Positions 1 through 11,343 of a stretch of 64,000 bases of DNA are shown here, in pieces. Within the stretch, counting starts at the first letter, position 1; each line of letters opens with the position of its first letter. The stretch comes from Poa pratensis (taxonomy: Eukaryota; Streptophyta; Magnoliopsida; Poales; Poaceae). The notes under the pieces are model-generated. The model saw nothing but the letters and a program-made list of their open reading frames with translations. It did no database searches and was not told the origin of the DNA. Position numbers and translations under genes: made by a program. The stretch spans positions 132,839,505-132,903,504 of the forward strand of contig CAMZMU010000041.1 in the NCBI GenBank assembly GCA_947311845.1, written 5' to 3'.

Positions 1-1446
1 AGTACGTATGATTTTCACCTTCAATCAGCCTTCCGTCTTTATTATTGCATTGGTTCTATCATGCATGGAACTAGACTGCTTCTCTCACATCATGTAGATT
101 GCGTGTGGTGCATACCTGCATATGCTTGTCTCTCTAGATTTCAAGTACTATTTTTTTTTTTTGATGTGCCAAGACTTACTTTTTTTTTAATCAAACCTTG
201 ACACCATACAAAGCCTAAGTTCCTTATATTGTTCTATGGTTAGTCTGGTTTCTTTACTGTTTATGCTGATAAACTGAAGAGTTAAATATGCATTTTGTCA
301 CCTGAATAAGGTAGTTAGAATAGTCAGTCATGATGATCCTTGGTAGGACATGAAGTATGTCCAGCAAATGTTCACGTTTCAGACTAAAGTATGGTCTCAA
401 AGGGTAGCCTGCAGATATGCATTAATTAACAAATAATTTAAAAATGACCTGGTAGCAATTTTCCTTGTAAAGAGTATTATCCATGTTGATTCCTGTGATA
501 TTTTGATGGTTCCTTGTCTGTCTTTTTTATGTTTATGTACATCTATATTAATTTGTATTGCCATTCACCAAACGATGTGTTGAACAATTTCGAAAGACGA
601 ACACTTAAATTTTATGCCACTCGTGAGTTCTCAATGAATGGTTAGGATAAGTTAGCAATCATAAAAACATTTGTCATAATTTACATTAGTGTTGTCTAGT
701 TGGTAGTCTATACGCCATTGTGTCTTAAAATTCTCTTGTTTAAGCTTGACAAATTTTTGTGAAAATTTTCCAGGGATTGAGCCACTTGTGCAGATGGATG
801 TGATGCCTTTGAAGTGCCTTGGACCGTTCGGTGTATGAAGTGTTTTTAGATCTGTGATAAGCCGCAATTTTTTGTTGTATTTACCAAAAACAATTGCTGT
901 ATATATATGATTAGTTGGCCTAGCTATGTAAAGAACTGAATGCCTGTACTTGTGAATTGTGATCAATATATTGTTGATGTATATGGATGTATGCTTGTTA
1001 ATGTGCAATGTATGTTGATATAGAATTTATAAACTGTTAGTTTAATATGGAATTTATAAACTACTGATGTTGGTATGGAGCATAATTTTATATATAATTG
1101 TTTGTTTGGATGTATATTACTTACCAACACAATAGTGTCACAACATTATTGTCGGCAGAGGTAGGGTATGTCCAGACAGGATAACTGTCGGCAAAGGTGG
1201 GGTGTATCGATAACTGTCAGCAAAGGTAGGGTGTACACAGACAGGCTAACTGTCGGCGTAGGTAGGTACATGCCCACAGATAATGTGTCGGCAAGTGTAT
1301 CATCTGTCGGCAAAACTTTCGCCGACTGCTTTTGCCCCGACTCTTTATCTTCTGTCGGCAAGACTCTTAACGACACCTTTTCTATCGGCAAAAGGTACCT
1401 ATGCCGACAGATGATTCTGTCGGCAAGTGACTACCGTGGTGTAGTG
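1..1446. mobile_element. CACTA DNA transposon, right-hand part
   Basis: The segment ends in CTACCGTGGTGTAGTG, which read inward is a CACTA-type terminal inverted repeat (CACTACACCACGGTAG). It is followed by TGC (1447-1449). The matching position in the uninterrupted sister LTR (17414-17416) is also TGC, so this is an insertion into the 5' LTR of Gypsy-1 with the 3-bp target duplication expected for the superfamily. The left end lies upstream of the window. Bases 1-1140 are AT-rich, hold only short ORFs and show no recognisable transposase; I take them as non-coding element interior. Confidence 0.85.
1148..1446. repeat. CACTA subterminal repeats (TGTCGGCAAA motif)
   Basis: About ten copies of a TGTCGGCA(A/G) motif in both orientations crowd the last 300 bases before the terminus. 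Such subterminal arrays are the usual binding sites of CACTA-encoded accessory proteins. Here they are direct near the inner side and inverted towards the end. Confidence 0.8.
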
Positions 1447-3615
1447 TGCCATCTCCCTGTGCTCGAAACCTGCCATTGCTAGGGTTTTGCCCGAGCTCGA
1501 GCTGGTCGACGATGCGCGGCTCATCTGAGCCGTCCATCTCGCATCTAACGTCGGCGTACCGCTTCACTTAAGAGGCCAGGCCGAGCGGGCCAAATCTGGT
1601 TGATGGGCCTAGCACAGTGCTGGATCTGGCCCAAATCCTGTTTTTTCTCTAGACTTATTCATTTATGTAAATAGCAGTTTCTGGTATGTTAGTTTAAATC
1701 AAAGTAAAATGGTTAAACTTGAAATTTGTTCAAACCAAAAATCACAGTGGTTAAGCAATGAGTTTAGAACCATATCTAACTTGCAGATCCGAAAAATATT
1801 AATTTGTGTGTCCTTGAAAAATGTTGTTCTGTCACTGGTCAGAATCAGTGTTTTGTGCATAACTCAAGCTTGAGTGATCTAAAAATTGTGAATCCAAATG
1901 TTTTGGAAATCTCTTGGCAGTAGCTTTCACTAGAATTTTGTTTCATGTGATTTGGATGCCTAGAACATCAGAACCAAATATTCTGGATGGGCACAAACCA
2001 CTGAGCAAGGCAAGCCATCTCAAAAGCTTGCAATTTATTTACCTATTTTGTTTTACCTACTGCTATATGTATTTTATTACATTATATACCTGCTTATAAA
2101 TACCCAAATATTCTGGATATATATTCCAGACCCGTAGCAAAAATTATAGGATACCCTACCACACACCTATCTACTAGCTTAAGAGAGATGTGAATTCTAG
2201 GATGGGCACCCTTGTGTTGTTTTTGGAAAAACAAGTTGATTTTAGATACCATTGGGAAGGTGGGACCTTGCCTAAGTGGTGGTATGGACATGGAGGAATA
2301 TTGAAAAGGTGTTTTTCTAAAAACGACACATAACCTAGTCTTCGCTGGACAGCCTTACCGTACAACCACATTACCCCAAAAAGGGCACGAGGCTTAATTG
2401 AAGCTTGTTTGTGTCAGTATGTGATTATACCTCAATTAGCTTTAAGGGTTAGAGTCCCTCAAAACGAAATGTCGCCAGGAGAGTGAAACGGGACATACAA
2501 AGAGGGGTATTAAGTTTACCCCCCGGTGGCAACAGTTGGGTCTCCTGCCATGGCGGTGTGATGTTCGGGGATAATCGGATCGATACGGCCAACTCACTCG
2601 GTGCCGGGGAGAACAAACCCACTGAAGAGGTAGTCATATACTAGCATAGACATAGTGGACGTTAGGATTGGTCATCTGATGGTTGCATGCTGTCCAGGAC
2701 AGTCCGTGGTTGATTCACGGTGGATGTGCCTAATCTTATGGTGAAAGTGTACAAACTCTGCAGAGTCAAAACTATTCGAATAGCCGCGTCCACGGTTATG
2801 GACAGTTGAAAGGCCATATAGCTAGCATTGTGTCGGATGTTTTCAAAAACTGGAGTGTGTTGGAAAGAAAGAGAGTACTTGGATGTACTGTGTGTCCCGG
2901 GAATGACAGTAACTTGGAGGTACAGTGTTTTAAAGGAGACAAACTTCGGAGGGGCCTTAGTCCCAAGAAGTTATGCAAAGAAAACCATTTCTGGAAGAGT
3001 TTTTTTTCTAAAACCTCGATGATATTTGTTATCTACGAGAGATAAACTACTATATATCTTTTGAAGTATCTTTTTCAATAAAGATATAGAGATGTTAAGC
3101 AACCATGGTGAATCTTCCATCTACCATGGGTAGTGAACCCTAACTATAGCCTACCTACCACAGCCTCAAAAGTATTCTTGCATCTACTAGCTTGTTTTTC
3201 GATAGAGCTTGCGAGTACATTCAAACGTACTCATATTGGTTTCGTCCCTGGCTATTGTCCTAGCCAGACTACTACCCTGAGGAGCTTCAGGAGGAGATTG
3301 CAGAAGAAGAAGGCTTCATCGATGACTATTCGAACTAGGACGTCTCCCGGTCAGTAGCCTGTAGGTTTTAAGGCGTTGACATGGGCTCTATCGCGTTTTG
3401 CTAAAGACTTCCACTGTGTTGTGTTATTCCTGCCCTGCGTGGCAGCTATGTGAGACTTGGTCATGTGACCGTCTATGTAAGACTTAATTAAATTCGTGTA
3501 ATGGATGTTGTAATCTGCAATGCCAACTCGAGTATGTTGTTCATGACTGACTGATCATGGGATCGTGAATGTATGCATACTGGTGTTCCTGGACTGCTAG
3601 TCTGGGGGCCCCACA
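1447..3615 (+). repeat. Gypsy-1 5' LTR, part downstream of the CACTA insertion
   Basis: Collinear with 17414-20285 of the 3' LTR, starting at the TGC target duplication and ending GGGGCCCCACA. About 760 bases present in the 3' LTR (roughly 17937-18697) are missing at position 1967, where about 12 bases of filler occur instead. The rest matches closely, apart from a block of about 36 bases near 2785-2820 that the 3' LTR lacks. The first 1.6 kb of this LTR lies beyond the CACTA, outside the window. Confidence 0.92.
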
Positions 3616-3619
3616 GAGT

Positions 3620-3633
3620 TGGTATCAGAGCCA
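3620..3633 (+). other. Gypsy-1 primer-binding site (initiator Met tRNA type)
   Basis: TGGTATCAGAGCCA starts four bases after the 5' LTR end, the standard primer site complementary to the 3' end of initiator methionine tRNA. It fixes both the LTR boundary and the plus orientation of the element. Confidence 0.95.
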
Positions 3634-3849
3634 TCCTGACCATAGGAGACCTTAGTTAGCATGGGCGTTAGATATAAGCCAAAAAGCTATTTTCTAAAAA
3701 CAAAACTCGGAGATGACTAAGTACTAAAATACTGCTTATGTCCTCTCCCTATTTCTATTTAGAACTTTACTTGCATTAAGTTATGTTTCGCATACTTTAA
3801 AATTTTGCGCACTGTTCACTAACTTAAACTATACTTAAAACTTGTGTAG

Positions 3850-4659
3850 ATGGCTCTCGTCTTCACCGAGTCTCAGCAGTTGGGGCTTGAGACCGAGTCG
3901 TCTTTCCGTTTCGAGAGTGAGCTGGTCGAGATGACCAAGTTACTTGGTCGGCCGCTTCCTGAGTTGAGGGGAGGACTGGTTGACGGCGCTAGTCGAGACT
4001 TATCTTGGCTAGTGGAGTGCACTATCTGTCCGCCACTGACGACACCGACTGCTCCTACCTACACTTTCCGGGTGATCGACTGCTCCTGGAACAACGGGGC
4101 TGTTCGTATCATCCAGTAGACAATAGTGTGTCTGGCCTACCTGTGCGACTACCGGTTTGTTGGCACTCGGTTTGAGCTGTACGGGAGGCACGGTGAGGAT
4201 GGAGTACCTATTCCTTACCCGTATCCCCAGAACAGCTTGGGCTTTCACCTCGACGACTTGGAGTACCTTCTGCACCGTACTTAGCACAGCCTCACCACAC
4301 TGCGTGTGGAGTACGACACCCAGACCGCGAAGAACCGCACCTTGGAGAGATAGCTGCGGGCGTTTAGGCTTGCCCACACCCGCCTATGTGCAAAGAAGGA
4401 GGGGCTTCAGTCCGCCAACACCACCCTCCATAGCCGACTGAAGAAGGTTAGGGAGGAGTTGGCTGCGAGTGACTCGAGGATCGAGGTGTTAGAGGAGGAG
4501 AACGCCGAGCTCCGCAAGGAGAACGACAACCTTCTTCCCGACGACGACATCCCGTCCGATGGAATGTACATGAGTGAGCAGAGTGACCAGGAGGATGACG
4601 ACCTCACAGGAGACGAGGAGGAGGACCCCGAGGAGATCATCTTCGAGGATGAGGACTAG
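3850..4659 (+). pseudogene. Extra ORF upstream of gag in Gypsy-1
   Basis: One frame stays coherent from ATG at 3850 to the stop at 4657-4659 (about 269 codons), broken only by TAG codons at 4117, 4282 and 4351. The N-terminal half is a compact region with short aromatic and charged stretches. Then come predicted helices rich in Arg, Leu and Glu, consistent with a coiled coil (about residues 165-235), and a strongly acidic tail of Asp and Glu. It lies between the primer site and gag, about 300 bases before the gag start, where most chromoviruses have only leader. All three stops stand where CAG (Gln) would fit, as expected from decay of methylated cytosine. I do not recognise the family. A structural accessory protein or a captured host coiled-coil gene are both possible. 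Confidence 0.6.
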
Positions 4660-4966
4660 ATCTCTTTACCTTAGGGCGCTTATGATGATCAGATGTTAGT
4701 AGGATGCGGTGTCCCCGCGAGTCGCTTGTTTTGCTTGTATGGTTCGTTCGAAACCATGTTTGTAGTATGAGGATCTTGTATGGTGTTATGCTACTCTGTA
4801 TGATTGTGAGACATGATGCCATGTTGATTTTATGTGATGATTTATGCTTGTGTTTGGTGTTTGCCTCAAAAAAATTCTTGTCTTACTTCTAGTCTTTATT
4901 TTCTGCTTAATTCCCACTTCACAAGCCATTTCTTTTGTCCCTGTCTCATATCCTTTTTCCTTCAGC

Positions 4967-6455
4967 ATGGCTCCACCCCCACCACCCGATCCAACCTTGG
5001 CTCAACTCCTTGCCTTGGTGATGGAAGACCGTGAAGACGCTCGTGTTGAGCGCACGGCCACCGTTGCGACCCTTCAACACCTAGCCCATCTTGGCACAAA
5101 TAACCAAGGGGGCAATGGCAACAATGATGGTCGTTCCAAGCTAAAGGACTTCCAAAACACGAACCCTCCTGTGTTCTCCAAGATCACTGAACCTCTTGAT
5201 GTGGATGACTGGCTCCGCACCATTGAGAACAATCTGGAAGTTGCCGCTGTTGGCGAGGAGGACAAGGTCCTTTATGCCACCAATTTCTCTCTGGTCCAGC
5301 AAGGACTTGGTGGGAGTCTATAAAGGCTGTCACCCCTGCTGATCATATCGTCACTTGGGATGAATTTGTGACCAAGTTCAGAAAGCGCCACATACCCACT
5401 GGTGTAGTGAGCATCATGCGGGATAAATTTCTGAAGCTCAAGCAGGGAGGCATGACCGTGGGAAAATACTTCGAGGAGTTCACCACTCTAGCACGGTATG
5501 CTCCCAATGACGTCGACACTGAGGACAAGAAGAAGGAAAGGTTTCTGAATGGGCTGCATGATGAGCTGCAGTGTGTTCTAGTGGTTATGCCTTTCCAAGA
5601 CCTGGAATCTCTGGCTGATGCTGCCATTATGATGGAACATAAGCGTCAGAATGCCCTTGAAAACCGCAAGAGGAAGATGATGCAACAGTAGGGATGCTCT
5701 AGTTTCCCAAGGGCTCGCTCTGCACCACCGGCAAGACCACCACTACCACCTCTGAGGGCGCCAAGCTATGCACCCCGCCCCAACACTCCAACTAGACCCA
5801 GGCCAAGCTACCCCAACCGCACCTTCAATGGACCGCGTCCTGGAGGGAATGTTCCCGGTAACAGCTTCCCCAACCGTGGTCCCGCTCCTGCTCCAAGATC
5901 TGATACTACTTGCTTCTCATGCGGGAAGAGTGGACATTTCTCTCGTGAGTGTCCCAGCAAGAACCCAACTCCAGCTCGCCCCAATGCGACCAAGATGAAC
6001 CAGGGGCCAGCTCAGAAGAAGCAAGGGAATCTGGTCAAAGGACATCTGAATCATATTAGCGCCGAGGAAGCCCAGGAAGCTCCAGACATGGTGATTGGTA
6101 CGTTTCCTGTCAACTCAGTACCAGCATCAGTTTTGTTTGATTCCAGTGCATCTCATTCCTTTGTCACCAAGCCTTTTGTTGATAAAAGTTGTTTGGAGAG
6201 CTGTCGTATGCCTAATCCTATGCTAGTACAAATACCTGGTAGCACCTCTAAAACCAACCAAACCTGCAACGATGTGCCTATAGACATAGAAGGAAAACTT
6301 TCCATGCGGATCTTATAGTCTTGGGGTCTCAAGGCATGGAAGTGGTTCTTGGTATGAACTGGATGACCAAATACAAGGGACTCATAGATTGTACCAAGAA
6401 GTCCATTTCCATCGTTAGTGATGATGGAGTGGAGGTTCAGTACACTGCGACCAAG
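4967..6455 (+). pseudogene. Gypsy-1 gag and aspartic protease, broken
   Basis: Gag starts at ATG 4967, with a proline-rich N terminus. The retrotransposon gag (capsid) region follows at about 5150-5650 with the usual DDWLR and AWWES-like signatures, then a basic Pro/Arg-rich linker and a CCHC zinc knuckle, CFSCGKSGHFSREC, near 5916. The pepsin-like protease follows, with VLFDSSASHSF near 6132 (DSS where DSG or DTG is usual). Lesions seen: a frameshift near 5290, TAG at 5689 where CAG is expected, and a frameshift near 6299. Coding then continues in the third frame to 6455, where the solo LTR interrupts. These proteins package the element RNA and cut the polyprotein. Confidence 0.88.
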
Positions 6456-7879
6456 TGATAATCCCCAAGAGCAGGGAATCACTGTAGCACAATTCGATAA
6501 GTATTTGAGTGTCGAACCCACGAGGAGCTGAAGGTAAACTATCTATTCTCTAAAGCCCTACAACCCTCTTATATGGCCGTTTGTGCAAAGCAATAAGTTT
6601 AAATATGAAAGGAACTAACTAATGAAAGCAAGTGATGTGGAATGGGTTTATCTAGTAACAAGTTTCTCAATCAAGTTTCAAACGCAAGTTTCTTAGAGCA
6701 AGTTTCTCAAAGTAGCAAGTAGCAAATATCTCAAGTAGCAAATATATCAAGGGAGCAAATGTTCTAGCAATTGTTATTTCATTCGTGTGGTTGTCATAAT
6801 TAGTGAAGCACACGTTTCAGTCTTAATTGTTTCTTCTAGGAAGGAGCCATAAATAGGTGTAGCCAAGTAAATGAACTAAAACCCCTTATGATGGATCTCA
6901 TGGCCAAGTAAATGAGCACACAAGAATTATTAAGACATAAAAGTCCCACCATAGCCTTAAGTTCTAAGTTCCCTTATATATATCCCCCAATAAAGTAACT
7001 TCATGACTCGGTCTCAGGTTTACATGTCCTCCCAAGTCTCCCTCACTCCATTACATTACCGGTGATCACCTTACATGCATTCCCCAACATATGTGTGCAC
7101 TCATATATTGTACATAAAGACAATCATAAAAGATAACAAAACTTGTATGCAACCAATCAACGAACTATTTCACTATTGCCATGAACAAATCACTTCTCAA
7201 ACATAGATGTGGGGAGACACAATAGATCAAGGGAATAGTATATTGCATCATATATCATGTTTGCCAGGAGTTTACAGTGGAGAGATGGAGATGATCTTGC
7301 TGTAGATGTTGATGATGAACACGCCGGAGGGGGGTGGAGCCCTCCGGAGGTGATTCCGGCGGCGTTTCCCCCCTCCGATCTTCTCCGGCGGCAGCCTTCT
7401 GACTCTCTGTTTCGTGGTTTTGTGTTTCTCCGCCGCCTCCTCGCGAAACTCCTCGGGGGACTATTTTTATAGTCGTTTTTAGGTCAAGACGGAGGCACGG
7501 GGACGAAGATCGACGGCAACGGAGCTCCGAGGCCCCAGATGATGGGTCCCACGCGGCCAGGGAATCTGGCCACGTGGGCCACCCTCTTCTGGCCCTCGGG
7601 CCTCCGTTTGTTCGCTTCCTTTGCTCTCACGCTTTGTTCCTTCCAAAAACTGATCCCCGTAAATTATTAGGTCATTTGGACGTCGTTTGGGGTCCCTGAA
7701 ACATCAAAATATAGAAAATAGGGTTTTCTGCCTGTGCAGGGTTAATTCCAGAAAATAGGGAAACAATGAAATATTCCCAAAATCAATATAAATCAATGAT
7801 ATAACCCTTATATGATGCAAATATGATTGAAATATAAGTAATATAATGCAAAGTTCATGTATGCATTTTACATGCATCA
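6456..7879. mobile_element. Solo LTR inserted in Gypsy-1 pol
   Basis: A 1424-base insert with TG...CA ends (TGATAATCCCCAAGAGCAGG to ACATGCATCA), flanked by exact 5-bp copies CCAAG (6451-6455 and 7880-7884). It contains no primer site, polypurine tract or pol, so it is a solo LTR left by recombination between the two LTRs of a former element. Removing it with one CCAAG rejoins the Gypsy-1 reading frame between protease and reverse transcriptase. A GC-rich block near 7310-7460 lies within it. The family is not identified and the orientation is not certain. Confidence 0.88.
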
Positions 7880-9244
7880 CCAAGCCCTCATCAAAAGTTC
7901 ACTGCCATGAGAGCATTGCTCAACCCGCTCTTGACCAAGTTCCGGTAGTATGTGAATACCCGGATGTTTTTCCAGAAGAGTTACCCGGTATGCCTCCTGA
8001 CAGGGATATCGAGTTCATCATCGAGTTAGTACCTGGAACAGGACCCATTGCTCAAAAACCTTATCGAATGAATCCCGAAGAATTAGAAGAGCTCAAAAAG
8101 CAGCTTGATGACATGTTGAGAAAGGGTCTGATTTGCCCTAGTGCTTCACCCTGGGGATCACCTGTCATCTTTGTGGATAAAAGGGACGGTACCACTCGCT
8201 TGTGTGTGGATTACCGGAAGCTTAATGATGTCACCATCAAGAATAAGTACCCGCTGCCTAAGATAGAGGATTTGTTTGACCAAATGAATGGGGCTCGTGT
8301 CTTTTCCAAGATTGATCTCCGCACCGGCTATCATCAGTTGAAAGTGCGAGAGACGGATTTTCCCAAGACCGCTTTTATCACTCGTTACGGATTATATGAA
8401 TACACCGTGATGTCTTTTGGTCTGACCAATGCCCCGGCCTACTTCATGAATCTCATTAACAAGGTATTCATGGATTATCTCGACAAGTTTGTCGTGGTGT
8501 TCATTGATGACATCCTTATCTATTCCAAGTCCGAAGAAGAGCATGCTGAGCATTTGAGGCTAGTGCTTGGCACTCTCAGGGAGCATCAACTCTAAGCCAA
8601 GTTCAGCAAATGTCAATTCTGGTTGAAATAAGTTGGATTTCTTGGGCATGTTGTATCCGCTGGTGGAATCTCTGTTGATCCTGTGCTAGTCTAGTCTTTC
8701 TCGAAACGTTAGGCTACAACCAACCAGACTGAAGTGAGATCATTAATTGGTTTGGCTGGTTATTATCGCAAGTTTGTGGAAGGATTCTCCAGTATCGCCA
8801 GACCACTCACTCAATTGCTCAAGAAGAACGTGAAGTTTGAGTGGACTGACAAGTGTGAGGAAGCTTTTCTAGAACTCAAGAGACGTTTGGTCTCAGCACC
8901 AATCCTCACCATGCCCGACGTAACCAAGCCTTTTGATGTCTATTGCGATGCTTCCAAGCTCGGTCTCGGAAGTGTTTTTATGCAAGGAGGAAAGGTTGTA
9001 TCCTATATCTCCAGGCAACTTCGACCCCATAAGCTGAATTATCCTACTCATGATTTGGAACTTGCGGCAGTTGTTCATGCACTCAAGGCATGGCGACATT
9101 TTCTTATGGGGAATCGATGTGAAATTTACACTGACCATAAGAGCCTAAAGTACATTTTTACCCAGCGTGAGCTGAACATGATGCAGCGTAGGTGGATCGA
9201 ACTTATTAAGGATTATGACCTTGAGATCCACTACCACCCCGAAG
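7880..9244 (+). pseudogene. Gypsy-1 reverse transcriptase and RNase H, broken
   Basis: Resumes the pol frame after the solo LTR. Conserved Ty3-type landmarks appear in order: the [13 protein letters not shown] lead-in (about 7960), VDYRKLN, the catalytic FIDD (about 8500), then the connection domain and RNase H with YCDAS (about 8940), YTDHKSL and the DLELA region. Between about 8593 and 8733 the same frame holds several stops (8593 TAA and others at the thumb), and near 9240 the frame shifts into the integrase ORF. It copies element RNA to DNA and removes the RNA strand; here it is clearly dead. Confidence 0.9.
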
Positions 9245-10912
9245 GCTAACGTTGTGGCAGATGCCCTTAGTCGTGAGCCTGTTTCTTTGAACTCCATGAT
9301 TAAGATCTCTCAACCCAAGTTGTGGGAAGAATTGGAGCAGCTGGGAATTGAAGTGGTTAGCTATGGTGTGTTGGCCTCTCTCGAGGTCCGGCCTACTCTG
9401 TTTGATCAGATAAAGCAAGCCCAAAAGGGACACCCTAGTATTGCGGGGATCAAAACGTGCATGGGACGCGAGAAGGTTCCCGGCTTTGCCGTTGATTCTG
9501 AAGGAGTCCTTCGTTATAACGGCTGCCTTTGTGTTCCCAGTGAGTCTCAGCTTAAGCAGTTAATCCTGAAAGAAGCCCATGACACCCCTTATTCTATTCA
9601 CCCTGGAGGTACCAAGATGTACCAAGATCTTAAGGAACAATTCTGGTGGCATGGGATGAAGCAAGAGATTGCTCTGTTCATTGCCAAATGTGATGTTTGT
9701 CAACGTGTGAAGGCAGAACATCAACGACCCGCTGGTGTGCTTCAGCCTCTTAAAGTACCTTTGTGGAAGCGGGATGAAGTCAGAATTGACTTTATCATGG
9801 GACTTCCCAGGTCAAACCATGGACATGTATCAATATGGGTTATTGTGGACAAACTCACCAAAGTTGCCCACTTTATTCCAGTCCGGACTACTTATCGTGG
9901 AGACCAACTTGCAGACCTGTATATCTCAAGAATAGTCAGTCTTCGCGGAGTACCGATCAAGATCGTGTCTGATCGGGGATCTCAATTCACCTCTCAATTT
10001 TGGCGCAAACTTCATGAAGCTCTGGGAACCAAACTATCCTTATCACCCCAGACTGGAGGTCAAACCGAGAGAGTCAATCAAATTCTTGAGGATATGTTTC
10101 GTGCTTGCGTGTTGTCTTATGGATCCAAGTGGGAGGATTATCTGCCCTTTGCAGAATTCTCCTACAACAACAGTTTCCAATCGAGCCTGCAAATGGCCCC
10201 TTTTGAAGCATTGTATGGACGCAAGTGTCGAACCCCTCTCAACTGGTCGGAGACTGGAGATAGCAAGATCTTTGGAGTGGACTCACTGCGTGAGGCAGAA
10301 GAGCAAGTCCAACTCATTCGTGATCGTCTAAAGACCGCGCAGTCTAGACAAAAGAGCTATGCGGACTCCAAGCGTCGTGAAGTCACATTCCAAGTGGGTG
10401 ATTTCGCGTATCTTCGGGTCACGCCTCTCAAAGGGATGCAGCGTTTTCATGTCAAGGGAAAGCTAGCACCCCGGTATATTGGCCCATACAAAGTCCTAAC
10501 TCGCCGTGGAGAAGTGTCTTATCAGTTGGAACTAGCTTCTGAACTTTCTGAGTTCCATGATGTTTTCCACGTGTCTTTACTCCGGAAATGTCTCCAAGTG
10601 CCTGAAAAGGATCTCACTTACAAAGAAATTGATATCAAGAGCATTGACCTAAACCAAGACCTGACTTACCGTGAGAGACCAATCCGCATCCTTGAGGAAG
10701 ATGTGCGTCTCACAAGGAAGCGCAAAATCAAGCTCTTCAAGGTTCAGTGGAGTAACCATTCTGAGGAAGAAGCCACGTGGGAACAGGAAGATGATTTCAA
10801 GCGAGAATTTGCCGAACTCATGCTTCCTGGAACCCCCGTGACGTGGGCATACCCTTCGGGTCCCCTACTATTGGTGTACCAGGTGCACGTACAAGCTAAG
10901 GCCCACGGATAA
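9215..10912 (+). CDS. Gypsy-1 integrase with chromodomain (uninterrupted ORF)
   Basis: The longest open stretch of this element. It begins just before the RNase H end, where pol shifts frame (ADALSR near 9260). It shows the His2Cys2 zinc-binding N-terminal domain ([10 protein letters not shown] region with [11 protein letters not shown], about 9600-9720), the DDE core (first Asp in RIDFIMG, second in VSDRGSQF, Glu in QILEDMF) and the basic C-terminal domain. A chromodomain follows (about 10675-10830) with [12 protein letters not shown]. The active-site neighbourhood looks shortened before GGQTERVNQ. Native coding stops at 10838; the last 25 or so codons are LARD LTR sequence read through after that insertion. 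Chromodomains steer integration to marked heterochromatin. Confidence 0.88.
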   Translation: MTLRSTTTPKANVVADALSREPVSLNSMIKISQPKLWEELEQLGIEVVSYGVLASLEVRPTLFDQIKQAQKGHPSIAGIKTCMGREKVPGFAVDSEGVLRYNGCLCVPSESQLKQLILKEAHDTPYSIHPGGTKMYQDLKEQFWWHGMKQEIALFIAKCDVCQRVKAEHQRPAGVLQPLKVPLWKRDEVRIDFIMGLPRSNHGHVSIWVIVDKLTKVAHFIPVRTTYRGDQLADLYISRIVSLRGVPIKIVSDRGSQFTSQFWRKLHEALGTKLSLSPQTGGQTERVNQILEDMFRACVLSYGSKWEDYLPFAEFSYNNSFQSSLQMAPFEALYGRKCRTPLNWSETGDSKIFGVDSLREAEEQVQLIRDRLKTAQSRQKSYADSKRREVTFQVGDFAYLRVTPLKGMQRFHVKGKLAPRYIGPYKVLTRRGEVSYQLELASELSEFHDVFHVSLLRKCLQVPEKDLTYKEIDIKSIDLNQDLTYRERPIRILEEDVRLTRKRKIKLFKVQWSNHSEEEATWEQEDDFKREFAELMLPGTPVTWAYPSGPLLLVYQVHVQAKAHG

Positions 10913-11322
10913 GCCCGCCAGGAGTCCACGATCAAGGCCCATGAAGGGGGCCCGAGAAGATGGCGTACGCCCCAAGATTAGTAAAACCTAATTCGATAGA
11001 AGTATACCTTACCTGTAAAGCTAGTCGGTTGCGAATCTCCGAGACCCAGCCTCCTATATAAAGACTGGGAGGGACGCCGATCTAGGGTCCGCAATAATCA
11101 AACCACCAAACCCTAGCGAGATTGCCATCTCGCCAGGACACCATTGTACACCTCATAAATCAATAATCAGACAAGCAGGAAGTAGGGTGTTACCCTCCGG
11201 GGCCTGAACCTGGGTAAATCTTGCTTCTCAGCCGACGATACTACCAACACTAACTCGTCTCTCCCCCTCAATCTCAACCCTAGGTACCGAAACATGGGAT
11301 TTGATGTGTTAACACCACGTCA
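10839..11322 (+). repeat. LARD 5' LTR with TATA box
   Basis: Starts TGACGTGGGC and ends CACGTCA, with a TATATAAA box at 11055-11062, about 270 bases before the LTR end and followed by GACTGGGAGGG. It is near-identical to 15296-15780 (scattered substitutions and single-base indels). Confidence 0.93.
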
Positions 11323-11324
11323 AA

Positions 11325-11343
11325 TGGCGCCGTCTGTGGGAAC
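11325..11343 (+). other. LARD primer-binding site (non-Met, TGGCGCC type)
   Basis: TGGCGCCGTCTGTGGGAAC lies two bases after the 5' LTR. This class of site is known from grass Tat-lineage elements and differs from the TGGTATCAGAGC site of both chromoviruses here. Confidence 0.88.
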
